Assembly: GCF_900100945.1 (NCBI RefSeq)
Contig: NZ_FNCG01000016.1
Location: forward strand, 113,188 to 177,187
Direction of reading: 5' to 3'
From: Mucilaginibacter gossypii
Lineage (GTDB): Bacteria > Bacteroidota > Bacteroidia > Sphingobacteriales > Sphingobacteriaceae
Length of the DNA: 64,000 nt
In this document: piece after piece, positions 19,170-28,382 of the stretch
Layout: each line of letters starts with the position of its first letter
Position numbering within the stretch: position 1 is the first letter of the stretch
The notes under the pieces: model-generated
Told to the model about the DNA's origin: nothing
What the model saw: the letters and a program-made list of their open reading frames with translations, nothing else
Database searches by the model: none
Program-made: the position numbers and the translations under genes

Positions 19170-20801
19170 TTACCTCACCACCAGCGAAATCTGCAAGACC
19201 CTCGGCTTATCGCCAATGGCCGGGCCACCCCAATCTGTTTCATCACCATTAAGGATGCGAAGCGATTTAAATACGCCGTTTTCATAGCAGCCTTCCTCAA
19301 CCTTAAGGTATTGCCATGCCTTGCCGGTATTGCTGTCGGCCGGTTGGAAAGTGATGCGACAATTGGTTCCGGTCACGATGAATTTATTTTCGTCGAGGCT
19401 AACAATCATGGCTTTACCGCTATGGTCTTTATTGGGTTTAAGTTCACCACCCCGGCCGCTACCAAATTTTATAATGGCATCCCAGACACCAAGTTTAATG
19501 CTTTGCTCCGCACCGTCTTCATGTTCAACAACTGCTTTTATCTTGTCGTCAAATGCCCATTGCGCCATCTCCCTCATCATAGGAGCTGTCATGGCATATT
19601 CATCCGCAAAATGGGCAAGGAGTTCGGCGAGGTGTTCATCGTTTGAGCTTTCGCCATTATTATCTATTCCAAAAGGCGAAAAACCAATACCACCGTGGGC
19701 CAGCACATCATAAAAATATTTGGCGTTATCAGCAACTAACCCGGCTTCGGGTACAAACAAGGGATTATCTGCCCGGGTGTACAGGTCAATCACTTTCAGC
19801 ACTCTTTCGCTGCCCGACAGGTAAATATCGGGAGCAAGCAGGTCAATAGATGGTGCGGCTGCTTTCCAGATCGGGATTACATTATCTGTTGCGCCCCCAC
19901 TTTCATAATGGGTTGCCGACGGATTGGTAAGTGGATCGCGAAGTGCCACGTTTACATATAGCGGCAGCGGATACTCAGCCTTACCCGCTGCTGCCACCTG
20001 TTCAATGAACCGGGCTATTGACCAGGCCTGGAAGTATTCATCAGCCCTTTCACCAAAAACTTTGGCCCATGAGCCTTTTGAATTTTCCGGCACGTTCAGG
20101 GCTTTTAGTATGGCCGGTTTTAATAGTTGGGCGGGTACATCGGCTTCAAACAGTTTTTGCGCCTTGGCTGAATAGTCGCGAACGGTGTCCCATGAGCCGG
20201 GTTCGTTTTCAACCTGTACCATGATAACTGTATGCTGCGTATCTGCCTGCTTTAAGTAGCGCATAACTGCCGAAAACGCTTTGATATCAGCATCTAAAGT
20301 GGCTTTTGAATGAGGTGAAGGCGAGTCAATGGGCTTGCCTGTTTTACCTGTTATGTTTGGATATTTCTCCGCGTCGCGTTTCATCCATTCGGGCATGTAA
20401 TGGTTACTGCCGTTTTTCCAGGTACCAAACCATAATAGTACCAAATGAACGTTATGCTGCCGGGCTTGGGTAAGCAAAGTATCAACCAGCGAAAAATCAA
20501 ACTTTCCGGGCTGGGGTTCTATTTGCTCCCAGTAAATGGGTACTTCAAGCGTGTTAAGGTGCATTGCCCCGGCCGATTTCCATACGCCTGGCATTAAAGC
20601 GGGCCATGCACTTGAGTTGTGCGCCTGGCCTCCCAGCATTAAAAATGGTTTGCCATCAACTAAAAACGCGTGCCTGCCATTTTTTTCGATAAGCCGGGGT
20701 AGCGATGCATCATTAGTTTGGGCAAGGGTTTTACCCCCCGCAAATAATAGTGATGTAAGCAGGAGCGTATTCTGAGTTTTTTTGCCAATTATTTTAAGCA
20801 T
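19170..20801 (-). CDS. Exported GH35-like beta-galactosidase (DUF5597-type)
   Basis: A 543-residue glycoside hydrolase with a TIM barrel. The signal peptide ends near residue 27 (GGKTLAQ). Family blocks: FLMLGGQAHNSSAW, LNTLEVPIYWEQIEPQPG, and QVENEPGSW with the probable acid/base Glu200. FVPEAG supplies the probable nucleophile Glu352. The C-terminal third is the beta-rich DUF5597-type domain. GH35/GH42-type enzymes of this form remove terminal beta-galactose residues. With the GH13 and nucleoside-hydrolase genes around it, it suggests a small carbohydrate-scavenging neighbourhood, although the genes are not one operon. Confidence 0.78.
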   Translation of the reverse strand: MLKIIGKKTQNTLLLTSLLFAGGKTLAQTNDASLPRLIEKNGRHAFLVDGKPFLMLGGQAHNSSAWPALMPGVWKSAGAMHLNTLEVPIYWEQIEPQPGKFDFSLVDTLLTQARQHNVHLVLLWFGTWKNGSNHYMPEWMKRDAEKYPNITGKTGKPIDSPSPHSKATLDADIKAFSAVMRYLKQADTQHTVIMVQVENEPGSWDTVRDYSAKAQKLFEADVPAQLLKPAILKALNVPENSKGSWAKVFGERADEYFQAWSIARFIEQVAAAGKAEYPLPLYVNVALRDPLTNPSATHYESGGATDNVIPIWKAAAPSIDLLAPDIYLSGSERVLKVIDLYTRADNPLFVPEAGLVADNAKYFYDVLAHGGIGFSPFGIDNNGESSNDEHLAELLAHFADEYAMTAPMMREMAQWAFDDKIKAVVEHEDGAEQSIKLGVWDAIIKFGSGRGGELKPNKDHSGKAMIVSLDENKFIVTGTNCRITFQPADSNTGKAWQYLKVEEGCYENGVFKSLRILNGDETDWGGPAIGDKPRVLQISLVVR

Positions 20802-20900
20802 GATAACAAAGGTTTATGACCATGCAAAATAATTACAAAACAGCGCTTTTGGTAATACTAAATAAACGGTTTATGGTTAAAAATATACCAAATGCAGCGT

Positions 20901-21920
20901 TTATTTTGCCAACTCCAGCTTGGCAAAAAAATCATTAAACATGAGGTTGATATCTAACCTGCGATAAACACGGATATTACGGCCCTTGGCATTATAATCA
21001 TATCCCCCTTGCGCGTTAATAAGCGGGCAGGGCTTTAACACATATTCACTTGATGATGGATCGGCTTCAAAGGATGATTGCAGCGCGGTAAGCAACACCA
21101 GCGGACTATCACCTATGATATAGGTTTCACCCAAATTAAGATGATATTGCTGGATGAGCTTCATGACGTTTTCAAGTGCACCAGCCAGGTATTTCCCTGT
21201 TTCGCCTTGCGGCTTTACTTTAAGCAGTAATTCTGAGTAGGAAAGTATCGCCTGGCGATACCCATCCCTCGGAATCTGCCATAATTTTAGCTGAGAATGG
21301 TTAAACACAGCTCTCGCCGCATTGATATCGATATTGAGGTTATACTCGGGGCTGCTGTAATTGGGTGGGGGTAGTGCAAGATCGCTGTACTCCGGGCCAC
21401 CAATCCACACCAGTGTGAGTTTGTCGGCAATTTTAGGTTCGGTTAGCACTGCCGACGCAATTTCGGTAAGCCCGGCACCGCAGAGGATATAAAGGGGCAG
21501 TGAGGTATCTGTACGGGATGCTTCTTTAATGATCAGATCGACAGCTTTACTTTTTACCGGGGTACTGTCGTTTACCATCGCGGTGTTAGAGCCTGCTATT
21601 ACCGGGAATTGATCTTTGATTTTTAAAACAGCCAATAGCTCGGCAGCTTTTTTTGCAGCCTTGTCGGCCTGGGTTTTAGATTTGTCGAACCCATCATTGG
21701 CATTCAGGTGCGAACCAATAATCCCTCTAACGTCAACCGATGGTGATAATACCAAATGTGTTAACGCAAATAAGCCATCCGGGTCGCCGCTAAAATCATT
21801 ATCCATAATCACCCTGATGCGGGGCGAGATAAGTTTATTGTTTGCAGCTGATTGCCCTTTTGAAACAAAAGGAAAAACAAAAAGCATCAGCAGGAATGTT
21901 AAAAACTTGCTTTGGGTCAT
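20901..21920 (-). CDS. Exported nucleoside hydrolase-like protein
   Basis: A 339-residue protein with a signal peptide (FLTFLLMLFVFPFVSKGQ). The N-terminal motif VIMDNDFSGDPDGLFAL corresponds to the calcium-binding DTDPGxDD loop of inosine-uridine nucleoside hydrolases. It keeps aspartates at the key positions but is not canonical. Later blocks (LYILCGAGLTEIASAV, LTLVWIGGPEYSD) match the family core. A periplasmic ribohydrolase role is plausible, and the altered first loop makes the exact substrate uncertain. It lies upstream of the GH35-like gene on the same strand, with a 99-base gap. Confidence 0.72.
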   Translation of the reverse strand: MTQSKFLTFLLMLFVFPFVSKGQSAANNKLISPRIRVIMDNDFSGDPDGLFALTHLVLSPSVDVRGIIGSHLNANDGFDKSKTQADKAAKKAAELLAVLKIKDQFPVIAGSNTAMVNDSTPVKSKAVDLIIKEASRTDTSLPLYILCGAGLTEIASAVLTEPKIADKLTLVWIGGPEYSDLALPPPNYSSPEYNLNIDINAARAVFNHSQLKLWQIPRDGYRQAILSYSELLLKVKPQGETGKYLAGALENVMKLIQQYHLNLGETYIIGDSPLVLLTALQSSFEADPSSSEYVLKPCPLINAQGGYDYNAKGRNIRVYRRLDINLMFNDFFAKLELAK

Positions 21921-21983
21921 AGCTTAAAGGTTAATTGGTTGGTGCACATAATATAAGTGTTTTACCATGAAATAAGTGTCTGT

Positions 21984-22682
21984 TTACCCCGCAATACTTT
22001 CAAAAGCTGAAAGGTATTTATCAATATAAAATTGCTTGCTTGCCGTTTTATACTGCATAATAAAACGCGGATGTTCAAGTGCTATGATCTCGCCAAAAAA
22101 GTGGTACTCATCATTTAACTTGCGCAGGAATGTTTCATTCTTTCCCGTACCAAAACAAAAGCATTTTTCGGTATTAATGCCCAGATCAATCTGCTTGCGG
22201 ATGTTTTCGATCATGAAATGGTAAACGGCGCGGGTTAATTCCTTGCTGTCGTAGTAATTGTAGTTCTTTTCCTTGCCGTTGGTATCGATACTGGTAAAGC
22301 CAAGCGGGCAGGGAGAATTGATATAGATCTGCTTATAAAAAGCTTCCGGGCCGCCAAAGGCGTTGATCACCTCATAAACAAACACAGAAGAAGGCTCGTG
22401 CGACATTTTGCCTTCGTAGTTGATGTGGCATTCAGCTATCAACCGCTTAGGATCGGTAAAAGGAATGCCTGTTAAACCGCCGCCAAACCTGCCGGGGTTG
22501 ATACCCAAAATGATGTGGCGCTGCTGATTATCGTTGTAATATTTATGATAAAACTCATCAACAATACGCATAGTTTGCGGATGCTCCTTAAACGGGTTCA
22601 TGATACGGATGCCTTTGGGTAAAGGATCGCCGGTATAGGTTAGCTGCTCATTGAATTGGATAACCCTGTCTGCAAATGTCAT
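21984..22682 (-). CDS. SMUG2-type uracil-DNA glycosylase family protein
   Basis: A 232-residue cytosolic protein of the DUF4918/SMUG2 family in the uracil-DNA glycosylase superfamily. The first catalytic block is ILGINPGRFGGGLTGIPFTD, corresponding to the GxNPG water-activating motif. SPCPLGFTSID is the following family signature, and ALEHPRFIMQY near the end fits the HP-R DNA-intercalation loop. It is expected to remove uracil or oxidised pyrimidines from DNA. It stands 64 bases before the nucleoside hydrolase gene and is probably expressed separately. Confidence 0.82.
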   Translation of the reverse strand: MTFADRVIQFNEQLTYTGDPLPKGIRIMNPFKEHPQTMRIVDEFYHKYYNDNQQRHIILGINPGRFGGGLTGIPFTDPKRLIAECHINYEGKMSHEPSSVFVYEVINAFGGPEAFYKQIYINSPCPLGFTSIDTNGKEKNYNYYDSKELTRAVYHFMIENIRKQIDLGINTEKCFCFGTGKNETFLRKLNDEYHFFGEIIALEHPRFIMQYKTASKQFYIDKYLSAFESIAG

Positions 22683-22803
22683 AACTCAAATGTAGTATTA
22701 GTTGAGCAATTGTTTTTGATGTGTTGTGGCTTTCTGCTTTAGTGCTTGTAACATTTGACTTATTTTGCGAGCAATAACAAAACCGTTTACAATAAGGGGA
22801 CTT

Positions 22804-24150
22804 ATGTCAAAAAAGAAAAAAGGGAAAGTAGTTGCAATGAAGCCAATTCAGCTAAGTCCGGAAAAGTATATTAAAACACAGGCACGTACGCTGCCTATTT
22901 TTGAATGTCTGATAAATGATGATTGGGAGACATCCGGCTTATGTAATATCATAGTGGCCCGCCAGCACAAAAACGGAAATGTAACAGCAGGTATTTACCT
23001 GGTTGATATGTTTTGCCTGGGTGTTAAGGGTGCTCAATACGAATTCAATTTGTACCAGGACGACTATGAAGATTTAAAAGACAAGTTCAATTGGGAGAGG
23101 TGCGATTATGTACTTGCTCATAATATCATTTTTGGCGCGATAGCATACGCCGAAGATTACGGATTTAAGCCGCACAAAGAATTTGAAACAGCACTGTATA
23201 TTTTAGAGGAAGATGATGAAGCGATAGAGCTGATGGAGCTTGATTTTGGATTAAATGGAAAACCTCATTATGTATCGGGTCCTTATGATGACGCTGTGAA
23301 AGTCAATAATATCATAGCTACACTTGAACGAACAGCGGGCGAAGGCAATTTTACTCATACATATCTTGGAGATGGATTTGACGATATGGATGACTGGGAC
23401 GAAGATGACTATGATGACGATGATATTGATTATCCCAACGATGGAAACGAATTGGGAGCAATGCTGAAACTTCTGAAAAATGTAAGTGAGACCTACGATG
23501 CTAAAATAAGGACGGAACAAGAACGGCAGATATTATCAGAGCGTTATATTGGCGCTAAGTATGAGTTGAGTGAAACAGAAGGCGCATTGGAACACAATCG
23601 TTTTGATAATGACGAAGCGGCGGGCAAGTATTATAGACTAAGAACGATTATTGCCAACAAAGATACTATTCGGGTAAAAGAGTTTGAGGAAGCGCGTTTA
23701 AAATACCCGGCAACACCGCCATTTTACAACCTGCTCCAAACGGCTTACATCAACAACCAGCAATATGATGAAGCTGAAGAAATCATAACTTTAATGTACA
23801 ATGTATTTCCTGATTATTTTCCATCACTTATTAATTACGCGGGAATGCTTTTTGTGCATGAAGAGCCTGAAGCAGTTTTAGCCGTTTTTAATGGCAAGTC
23901 CGATCTTAATTATTTATATCCTGATCGCAATGTTTTTCATGTAGGTGAAGCATTAGTTTATTATGCCTGCATGTGCCGTTATTTTTCTGCAATTGACCAA
24001 ATAGATTCAGCCGATATGTATATGAATGCTATGCTCAAATATGCGGAAACCGACTTCTTTAAGCAGACGGAAATGGTAAAGTTTGCAATAATGGATCTTT
24101 TTAAAGCAAAATTTGCCGCTTTAACAGCGGGGGGCTTTTTAGGTAAGTAA
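22804..24150 (+). CDS. TPR-like unknown protein with an acidic tract
   Basis: A 448-residue cytosolic protein that I cannot assign. It begins with a basic tail (MSKKKKGKVV). Residues 30-170 form an alpha+beta region (GLCNIIVARQHKNGN, YLVDMFCLGVKGAQY). About 190-215 is a strongly acidic stretch (DDMDDWDEDDYDDDD). From 300 on it is helical with TPR-like pairs (PPFYNLLQTAYINNQQYDEA, then a similar repeat). The ATG at 22804 is preferred over the one at 22765, which adds 13 residues. Acidic tract plus TPR suggests protein-protein contact, with no enzymatic motif. Confidence 0.6.
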   Translation: MSKKKKGKVVAMKPIQLSPEKYIKTQARTLPIFECLINDDWETSGLCNIIVARQHKNGNVTAGIYLVDMFCLGVKGAQYEFNLYQDDYEDLKDKFNWERCDYVLAHNIIFGAIAYAEDYGFKPHKEFETALYILEEDDEAIELMELDFGLNGKPHYVSGPYDDAVKVNNIIATLERTAGEGNFTHTYLGDGFDDMDDWDEDDYDDDDIDYPNDGNELGAMLKLLKNVSETYDAKIRTEQERQILSERYIGAKYELSETEGALEHNRFDNDEAAGKYYRLRTIIANKDTIRVKEFEEARLKYPATPPFYNLLQTAYINNQQYDEAEEIITLMYNVFPDYFPSLINYAGMLFVHEEPEAVLAVFNGKSDLNYLYPDRNVFHVGEALVYYACMCRYFSAIDQIDSADMYMNAMLKYAETDFFKQTEMVKFAIMDLFKAKFAALTAGGFLGK

Positions 24151-24311
24151 TATGCCTAAATAAGTATATTAATTGAGTTGGATATTGTGTTTGCTTATGG
24201 CTACCTGGTATCTCTATAATAAAGCTATTAGATATTCGCTTTTTACCAAATGGTAAGTGAAATCGGTTTTTTGCGGGGGAACTTTGTGGTGTCCAAAAAA
24301 GAATAAACATC

Positions 24312-25055
24312 ATGAACAATCAAATTGAAAGTAAATCGTCATTAAATGGCAAAAGGGTAATTATATTGGGAGGTAGTACTGGTATAGGCTTCGCAACAGC
24401 AAAAGCTGCGGCTGCCGAAGGTGCTAAAGTTGTAATAGTTTCAGGTAATCAAAGTAAGATCAATAATGCTTTAAGTCAATTGCCTGAAGATGCTGAAGGC
24501 TACGCCGTGGATCTGTCGCACGAAGAAAATATTAAATCATTTTTTGAACAGGCCGGGAAGTTCGACCACCTGGTTTATACTGCTGCGGAAAACATTAATC
24601 TTTATAATATCGATCAAACAGATATCGAGGCTGCGCGTAAGTTTTTTAATCTGCGTTACTGGGGAGCTTATGCTGCTGTTAAATATGGCATCCCGTTCAT
24701 TAATGAGGGCGGCTCGGTAAACCTAACTGGTGGCACGGCGGGAACAAGACCGGCAGCCGGCTGGTCGATGGCCAGCAGTATTTGCGGTGCTATTGAAGGT
24801 TTGGTAAGGGCGCTTGCTGTTGAGCTTGCTCCAATACGCGTAAACGCAGTGGTGCCCGGTGTAATTGATACTAACCTTTGGGACAGCCTGCCTGCCGAAA
24901 ATAAAGAGGGCCTTTATAATTGGGCAAAAGATACATTACTGCTCGGCCGTGTTGGTCATGCCGATGACGTTGCCCTTGCATTTGTTTATCTTATGAAGCA
25001 AAGTTTTGGCACCGGGTTGAATTTAGTTGTTGATGGTGGTACATTGCTGGTTTAA
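24312..25055 (+). CDS. SDR-family protein lacking the canonical catalytic residues
   Basis: A 247-residue Rossmann-fold short-chain dehydrogenase/reductase. The nucleotide-binding motif is intact (G20-G-S-T-G-I-G26), and the C-terminal family blocks are present (LAPIRVNAVVPGVIDT, GTGLNLVVDGG). The catalytic part is not: the segment SVNLTGGTAGTRPAAGW has Thr where Ser is usual, and the YxxxK motif is replaced by ASSIC (residues 154-158) in front of GAIEGLVRALAVELAP. It may bind NAD(P) without classical reductase chemistry. It has its own transcript unit. Confidence 0.8.
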   Translation: MNNQIESKSSLNGKRVIILGGSTGIGFATAKAAAAEGAKVVIVSGNQSKINNALSQLPEDAEGYAVDLSHEENIKSFFEQAGKFDHLVYTAAENINLYNIDQTDIEAARKFFNLRYWGAYAAVKYGIPFINEGGSVNLTGGTAGTRPAAGWSMASSICGAIEGLVRALAVELAPIRVNAVVPGVIDTNLWDSLPAENKEGLYNWAKDTLLLGRVGHADDVALAFVYLMKQSFGTGLNLVVDGGTLLV

Positions 25056-25092
25056 TCCCTGATATAACACTATTGGTTGATGCCGGCCGCTT

Positions 25093-26016
25093 TTGTATCT
25101 TGTGGCGTTCATCAAGCATAAAAAGCAATTGACAAGCATACCAACACATTTTAATAAAACCCGCATAGCACCAACGCCAAGCGGGTTTTTGCATGTGGGT
25201 AATATCTTGTCGTTTGCTGTTACTGCGGGACTGGCCCGCAAACACGGGGCAAAAATATTATTGCGGATTGATGATCTTGACCGGGCGAGGGTTAATCGCG
25301 AATATTTAACCGATATTTTTGATACGCTCCGCTTTTTAGAAATCCCCTGGGATGAAGGCCCGCAGGATGCTGATGATTTTGAATCCCGGTTCTCCCAAAT
25401 TCATCGGATGCAGCTGTACAACGAAGCTCTTGATCAATTGGTTGCGGGTGATTTTGTTTTTGCCTGCACCTGTTCGCGGAAGCAGATGAGTGAAACGGGA
25501 AGCTGTACCTGCTCAGATAAGCAGATCCCTTTAAATACCCCTGAAGCGAGCTGGCGCTTACGTACAGATAACGCTGCTACATTGCAGGTGAAAAGTTATA
25601 ACGATAAAATTATCCTAACTCAACTACCTGCCGAAATGGAAAATTTTGTGGTCAGGAAAAAAGACGGTTTCCCGGCTTATCAGCTTACCTCAGTTATTGA
25701 CGATCTGTTTTATGGCGTTGACCTGATTGTAAGGGGCGAAGATCTATGGGCGTCAACACTGGCGCAGATTCAGGTGGCGACTGTATTGGAGAAGCAGACT
25801 TTTAATGATATCGTATTTTATCATCATCCGCTGTTGCTTGAAGCAGATGGTAAAAAGCTATCCAAATCGGCCGGTTCAACGTCGATTAGATATCTAAGTC
25901 AGGAAGGCAAAAGTGCGGAAGATGTATTTATGCTTATCTCAGATCTTTGTTCACTTCCCGAAAAAGCAAATAACTGGCAGGAGCTTGCGGCATCAATTCT
26001 TCGCAAGCTTTCATAG
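25093..26016 (+). CDS. gluQ: Glutamyl-Q tRNA(Asp) synthetase
   Basis: A 307-residue paralogue of the glutamyl-tRNA synthetase catalytic core without an anticodon-binding domain, which is the usual length for GluQ-RS. The HIGH-type motif is APTPSGFLHVGN and the KMSKS-type motif is KKLSKSAG. LLRIDDLDRARV is the conserved Glu-binding block. A zinc-site candidate is CTCSRKQ followed by CTCS. It attaches glutamate to queuosine in tRNA(Asp). No ATG precedes the domain: TTG 25093, GTG 25102 and TTG 25129 are possible, and I give the longest. Confidence 0.83.
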   Translation: MYLVAFIKHKKQLTSIPTHFNKTRIAPTPSGFLHVGNILSFAVTAGLARKHGAKILLRIDDLDRARVNREYLTDIFDTLRFLEIPWDEGPQDADDFESRFSQIHRMQLYNEALDQLVAGDFVFACTCSRKQMSETGSCTCSDKQIPLNTPEASWRLRTDNAATLQVKSYNDKIILTQLPAEMENFVVRKKDGFPAYQLTSVIDDLFYGVDLIVRGEDLWASTLAQIQVATVLEKQTFNDIVFYHHPLLLEADGKKLSKSAGSTSIRYLSQEGKSAEDVFMLISDLCSLPEKANNWQELAASILRKLS

Positions 26017-26215
26017 GTTTATCAACACTTCTTTATAAAATATCTGTTTAATGTGACTCCAGCTTAATCGAACGATGTCAATTTGTATGTTTTAATGTGA
26101 TGAAAATGTTAAGTCATTTACAATAAATTAAAGCAGTTCGTGCTTTTACTTTACCATGACATAACTGCCTGTACATATCTGAAGGATAAATTTGTGGCAA
26201 CAAATACAAATTACG

Positions 26216-27064
26216 ATGCAAGCAGCATTTTGCCACAAGCACCTGAAATTTCTGTTTTTTGTTATCCTTACCTTCAGAGCCATTACCTGCCAGGCTCAAA
26301 ATAACCCGCTCTCTAAAGGTTTCGCACATAATGACTACTGGCACAACCGACCGCTGTACGATGCTTTGGATAACGGTTTTCAAAACATAGAAGCTGACAT
26401 TTACCTGCGTGATGACGAATTGCTGGTTGCACATATGTTGCCCGCTTTTCAAAAAAAACGCACCCTGGAGCAGCTTTATTTAAAGCCATTGTTTAACTGT
26501 TACGAGGGTAAAAACAGGGAGGTGGTATACCCACTTTCTCCGGTTACGCTGATGATCGATATAAAATCAGACGCTGAAAAGACTTATGCAAAGCTGTCGG
26601 AAGTTTTAAAACGCTATGCGCCTATGCTGTCGAGTTATAATGATGGCGAAATAATAGAGGGAAAAGTAACAATTGTCATCACCGGCAATAAACCTTATAA
26701 AATGCTTCAGGCGCAAAAGCAGCGCTACGCTTTTATTGATGAAGACCTGATGCAGGTGCATACCGATACGCTTTCAAATACCGTTTATAAAACTGCCAGT
26801 TGCAAATATTCACGCCTGATTAGCTGGACAGGTAAAGGCCCGATGCCCGAAGATCAGAGACAATTGCTTCGCGATTATGTAGCCGCAGCACATCACTATA
26901 AAAAGAGGGTACGCTTGTGGGCATCCCCCGAAAATAAAGAAGTATGGAAAGCTTTGCTTGAATGTGAGGTAGACCTGATCAACACCGATAAATTAGCCGA
27001 ATTAAGAGAGTTCCTGATGACGGGGCCGGAGCCTGTAAGATACGCGAAGGTGAACACCAGGTAA
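26216..27064 (+). CDS. Exported PI-PLC / glycerophosphodiesterase-like protein
   Basis: A 282-residue protein. The signal peptide ends ITCQAQ. The TIM-barrel family signature follows at once: KGFAHNDYWHNRPLYDALDN and QNIEADIYLRDDELLVAHM, in which the first His-Asn, the Glu-Ala-Asp pair and the second His are the expected metal/phosphate site of PI-PLC/GDPD-like enzymes. Also present are LMIDIKSDAE and LWASPENKEVWKAL. I start at ATG 26216, eight codons after TTG 26192. It probably cleaves a phosphodiester lipid head group in the periplasm. The GT4 gene follows 22 bases later. Confidence 0.75.
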   Translation: MQAAFCHKHLKFLFFVILTFRAITCQAQNNPLSKGFAHNDYWHNRPLYDALDNGFQNIEADIYLRDDELLVAHMLPAFQKKRTLEQLYLKPLFNCYEGKNREVVYPLSPVTLMIDIKSDAEKTYAKLSEVLKRYAPMLSSYNDGEIIEGKVTIVITGNKPYKMLQAQKQRYAFIDEDLMQVHTDTLSNTVYKTASCKYSRLISWTGKGPMPEDQRQLLRDYVAAAHHYKKRVRLWASPENKEVWKALLECEVDLINTDKLAELREFLMTGPEPVRYAKVNTR

Positions 27065-27086
27065 TACCCACTAATCACTCAATAAG

Positions 27087-28250
27087 ATGAAAAAGATTAG
27101 AGTAGCATTTTTCGCCGAGATACTTATTGAAGATTTTGACGGTGCAATACGCACCATGTATCAGCTCATTAAACGTATAGACCGGAATATTTTTGAATTT
27201 CTGTTTGTTTATGGTGCCGGTCCCGACAGTATAGCCGGATTTGAATCATTAAAAGTTCCGGCTTTAACATTACCAATTAACACCGGTTACACCATGGCAA
27301 TACCTGGCTTGGTGATGAGCGAGCTAAAAGAAGAGATAGATAACTTTTCGCCAGATGTTGTACACATTGCTACGCCATCGCTTTTAGGTAGTTTCGCGTT
27401 AAAATATGCTACTCAGCAGGGGCTGCCTGTTATCAGTATCTATCACACACATTTTATTTCATATATCGATTACTACCTGAAACATACCCCATTCCTGATT
27501 AATAAGGTTAAACAGATGATGTCGGAAAGCCACAAAGCTTTTTATAATCAATGCGATCAGGTGTATGTTCCTTCAGTTACTATGAAGGACGAACTGATTG
27601 ATATGGGGGTTGATACCTATCGCATGAAACTATGGCAGAGAGGAATAGACACCAGCCTGTTTTCGCCTCGGCATAAAAAGAGTCTGCGCCCGTTGATGGG
27701 AAATGATAATCCCGCCATTTTGTTTGCCAGTCGCTTGGTTTGGGAAAAAAACCTGGAAACACTGTTTGAGATCTATACCACCATGCAGGACCGCCACCCC
27801 GAAGTTAACTTCATAATTGCCGGTGACGGTGTTGCGCGTAAGGCCTGTGAATTAAAGATGCCCAACGCGGTGTTTACCGGTAAGGTAGATCATAAAACGC
27901 TTTCGGTGTTATATGCATCGTCAACCCTGTTCCTGTTCCCATCGGTATCTGAGGCTTATGGTAATGTGGTGATTGAGGCTATGGCATCCGGGTTACCGTG
28001 CGTTATCGCCGATGGCGGCGGTTCAAAAGATTTTATTGAGCAAGGCATTAACGGTTTTAAATGCGAACCCTATAATGCCGCCTGTTATGTTGAAAGGATT
28101 GAACTACTGCTTAAAAGTAATAGCCTGAGAGAACAATTTATTGAAGAGGGACTTCAATACAGCAGCCGGTTAAGCTGGGAGCACCTGGCATCAGTATATT
28201 TTGATGATCTGGCCGAAATGGCGGGTGCGGATGTGTTGAGCATCGTATAA
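27087..28250 (+). CDS. GT4 glycosyltransferase
   Basis: A 387-residue GT-B-fold glycosyltransferase of family 4. The N-terminal Rossmann half shows DFDGAIRTMYQLIKRI and VVHIATPSLLGSFAL. The C-terminal half shows the donor-binding region ILFASRLVWEKNLETLF and the E-x7-E motif in SEAYGNVVIEAMASGLPCV. Such enzymes transfer a sugar from a nucleotide-sugar to a lipid or glycan at the cytoplasmic face. The diglucosyl/mannosyl lipid type is possible but not shown. It follows the PI-PLC-like gene with a 22-base gap, so lipid-sugar handling is a reasonable shared theme. Confidence 0.85.
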   Translation: MKKIRVAFFAEILIEDFDGAIRTMYQLIKRIDRNIFEFLFVYGAGPDSIAGFESLKVPALTLPINTGYTMAIPGLVMSELKEEIDNFSPDVVHIATPSLLGSFALKYATQQGLPVISIYHTHFISYIDYYLKHTPFLINKVKQMMSESHKAFYNQCDQVYVPSVTMKDELIDMGVDTYRMKLWQRGIDTSLFSPRHKKSLRPLMGNDNPAILFASRLVWEKNLETLFEIYTTMQDRHPEVNFIIAGDGVARKACELKMPNAVFTGKVDHKTLSVLYASSTLFLFPSVSEAYGNVVIEAMASGLPCVIADGGGSKDFIEQGINGFKCEPYNAACYVERIELLLKSNSLREQFIEEGLQYSSRLSWEHLASVYFDDLAEMAGADVLSIV

Positions 28251-28300
28251 ATTCTAAGTAACTCATAAAGTGATTTCCCTGTCACAAAACAGATAACTTG

Positions 28301-28330
28301 TTGTACACAAAATCCTATTTCTTACATTTG
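28301..28330 (+). promoter_or_regulatory. Promoter for the PfkB kinase gene
   Basis: TTG at 28301-28303 and TACATTTG at 28323-28330, 19 bases apart, match the Bacteroidota minus-33/minus-7 arrangement. The ATG follows at 28383, leaving a leader of about 45 bases. Confidence 0.65.
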
Positions 28331-28382
28331 CCGTTTGTTTTTATAATAGGAGCTGAGTATCAAATCATAATAGGGAATTTTC

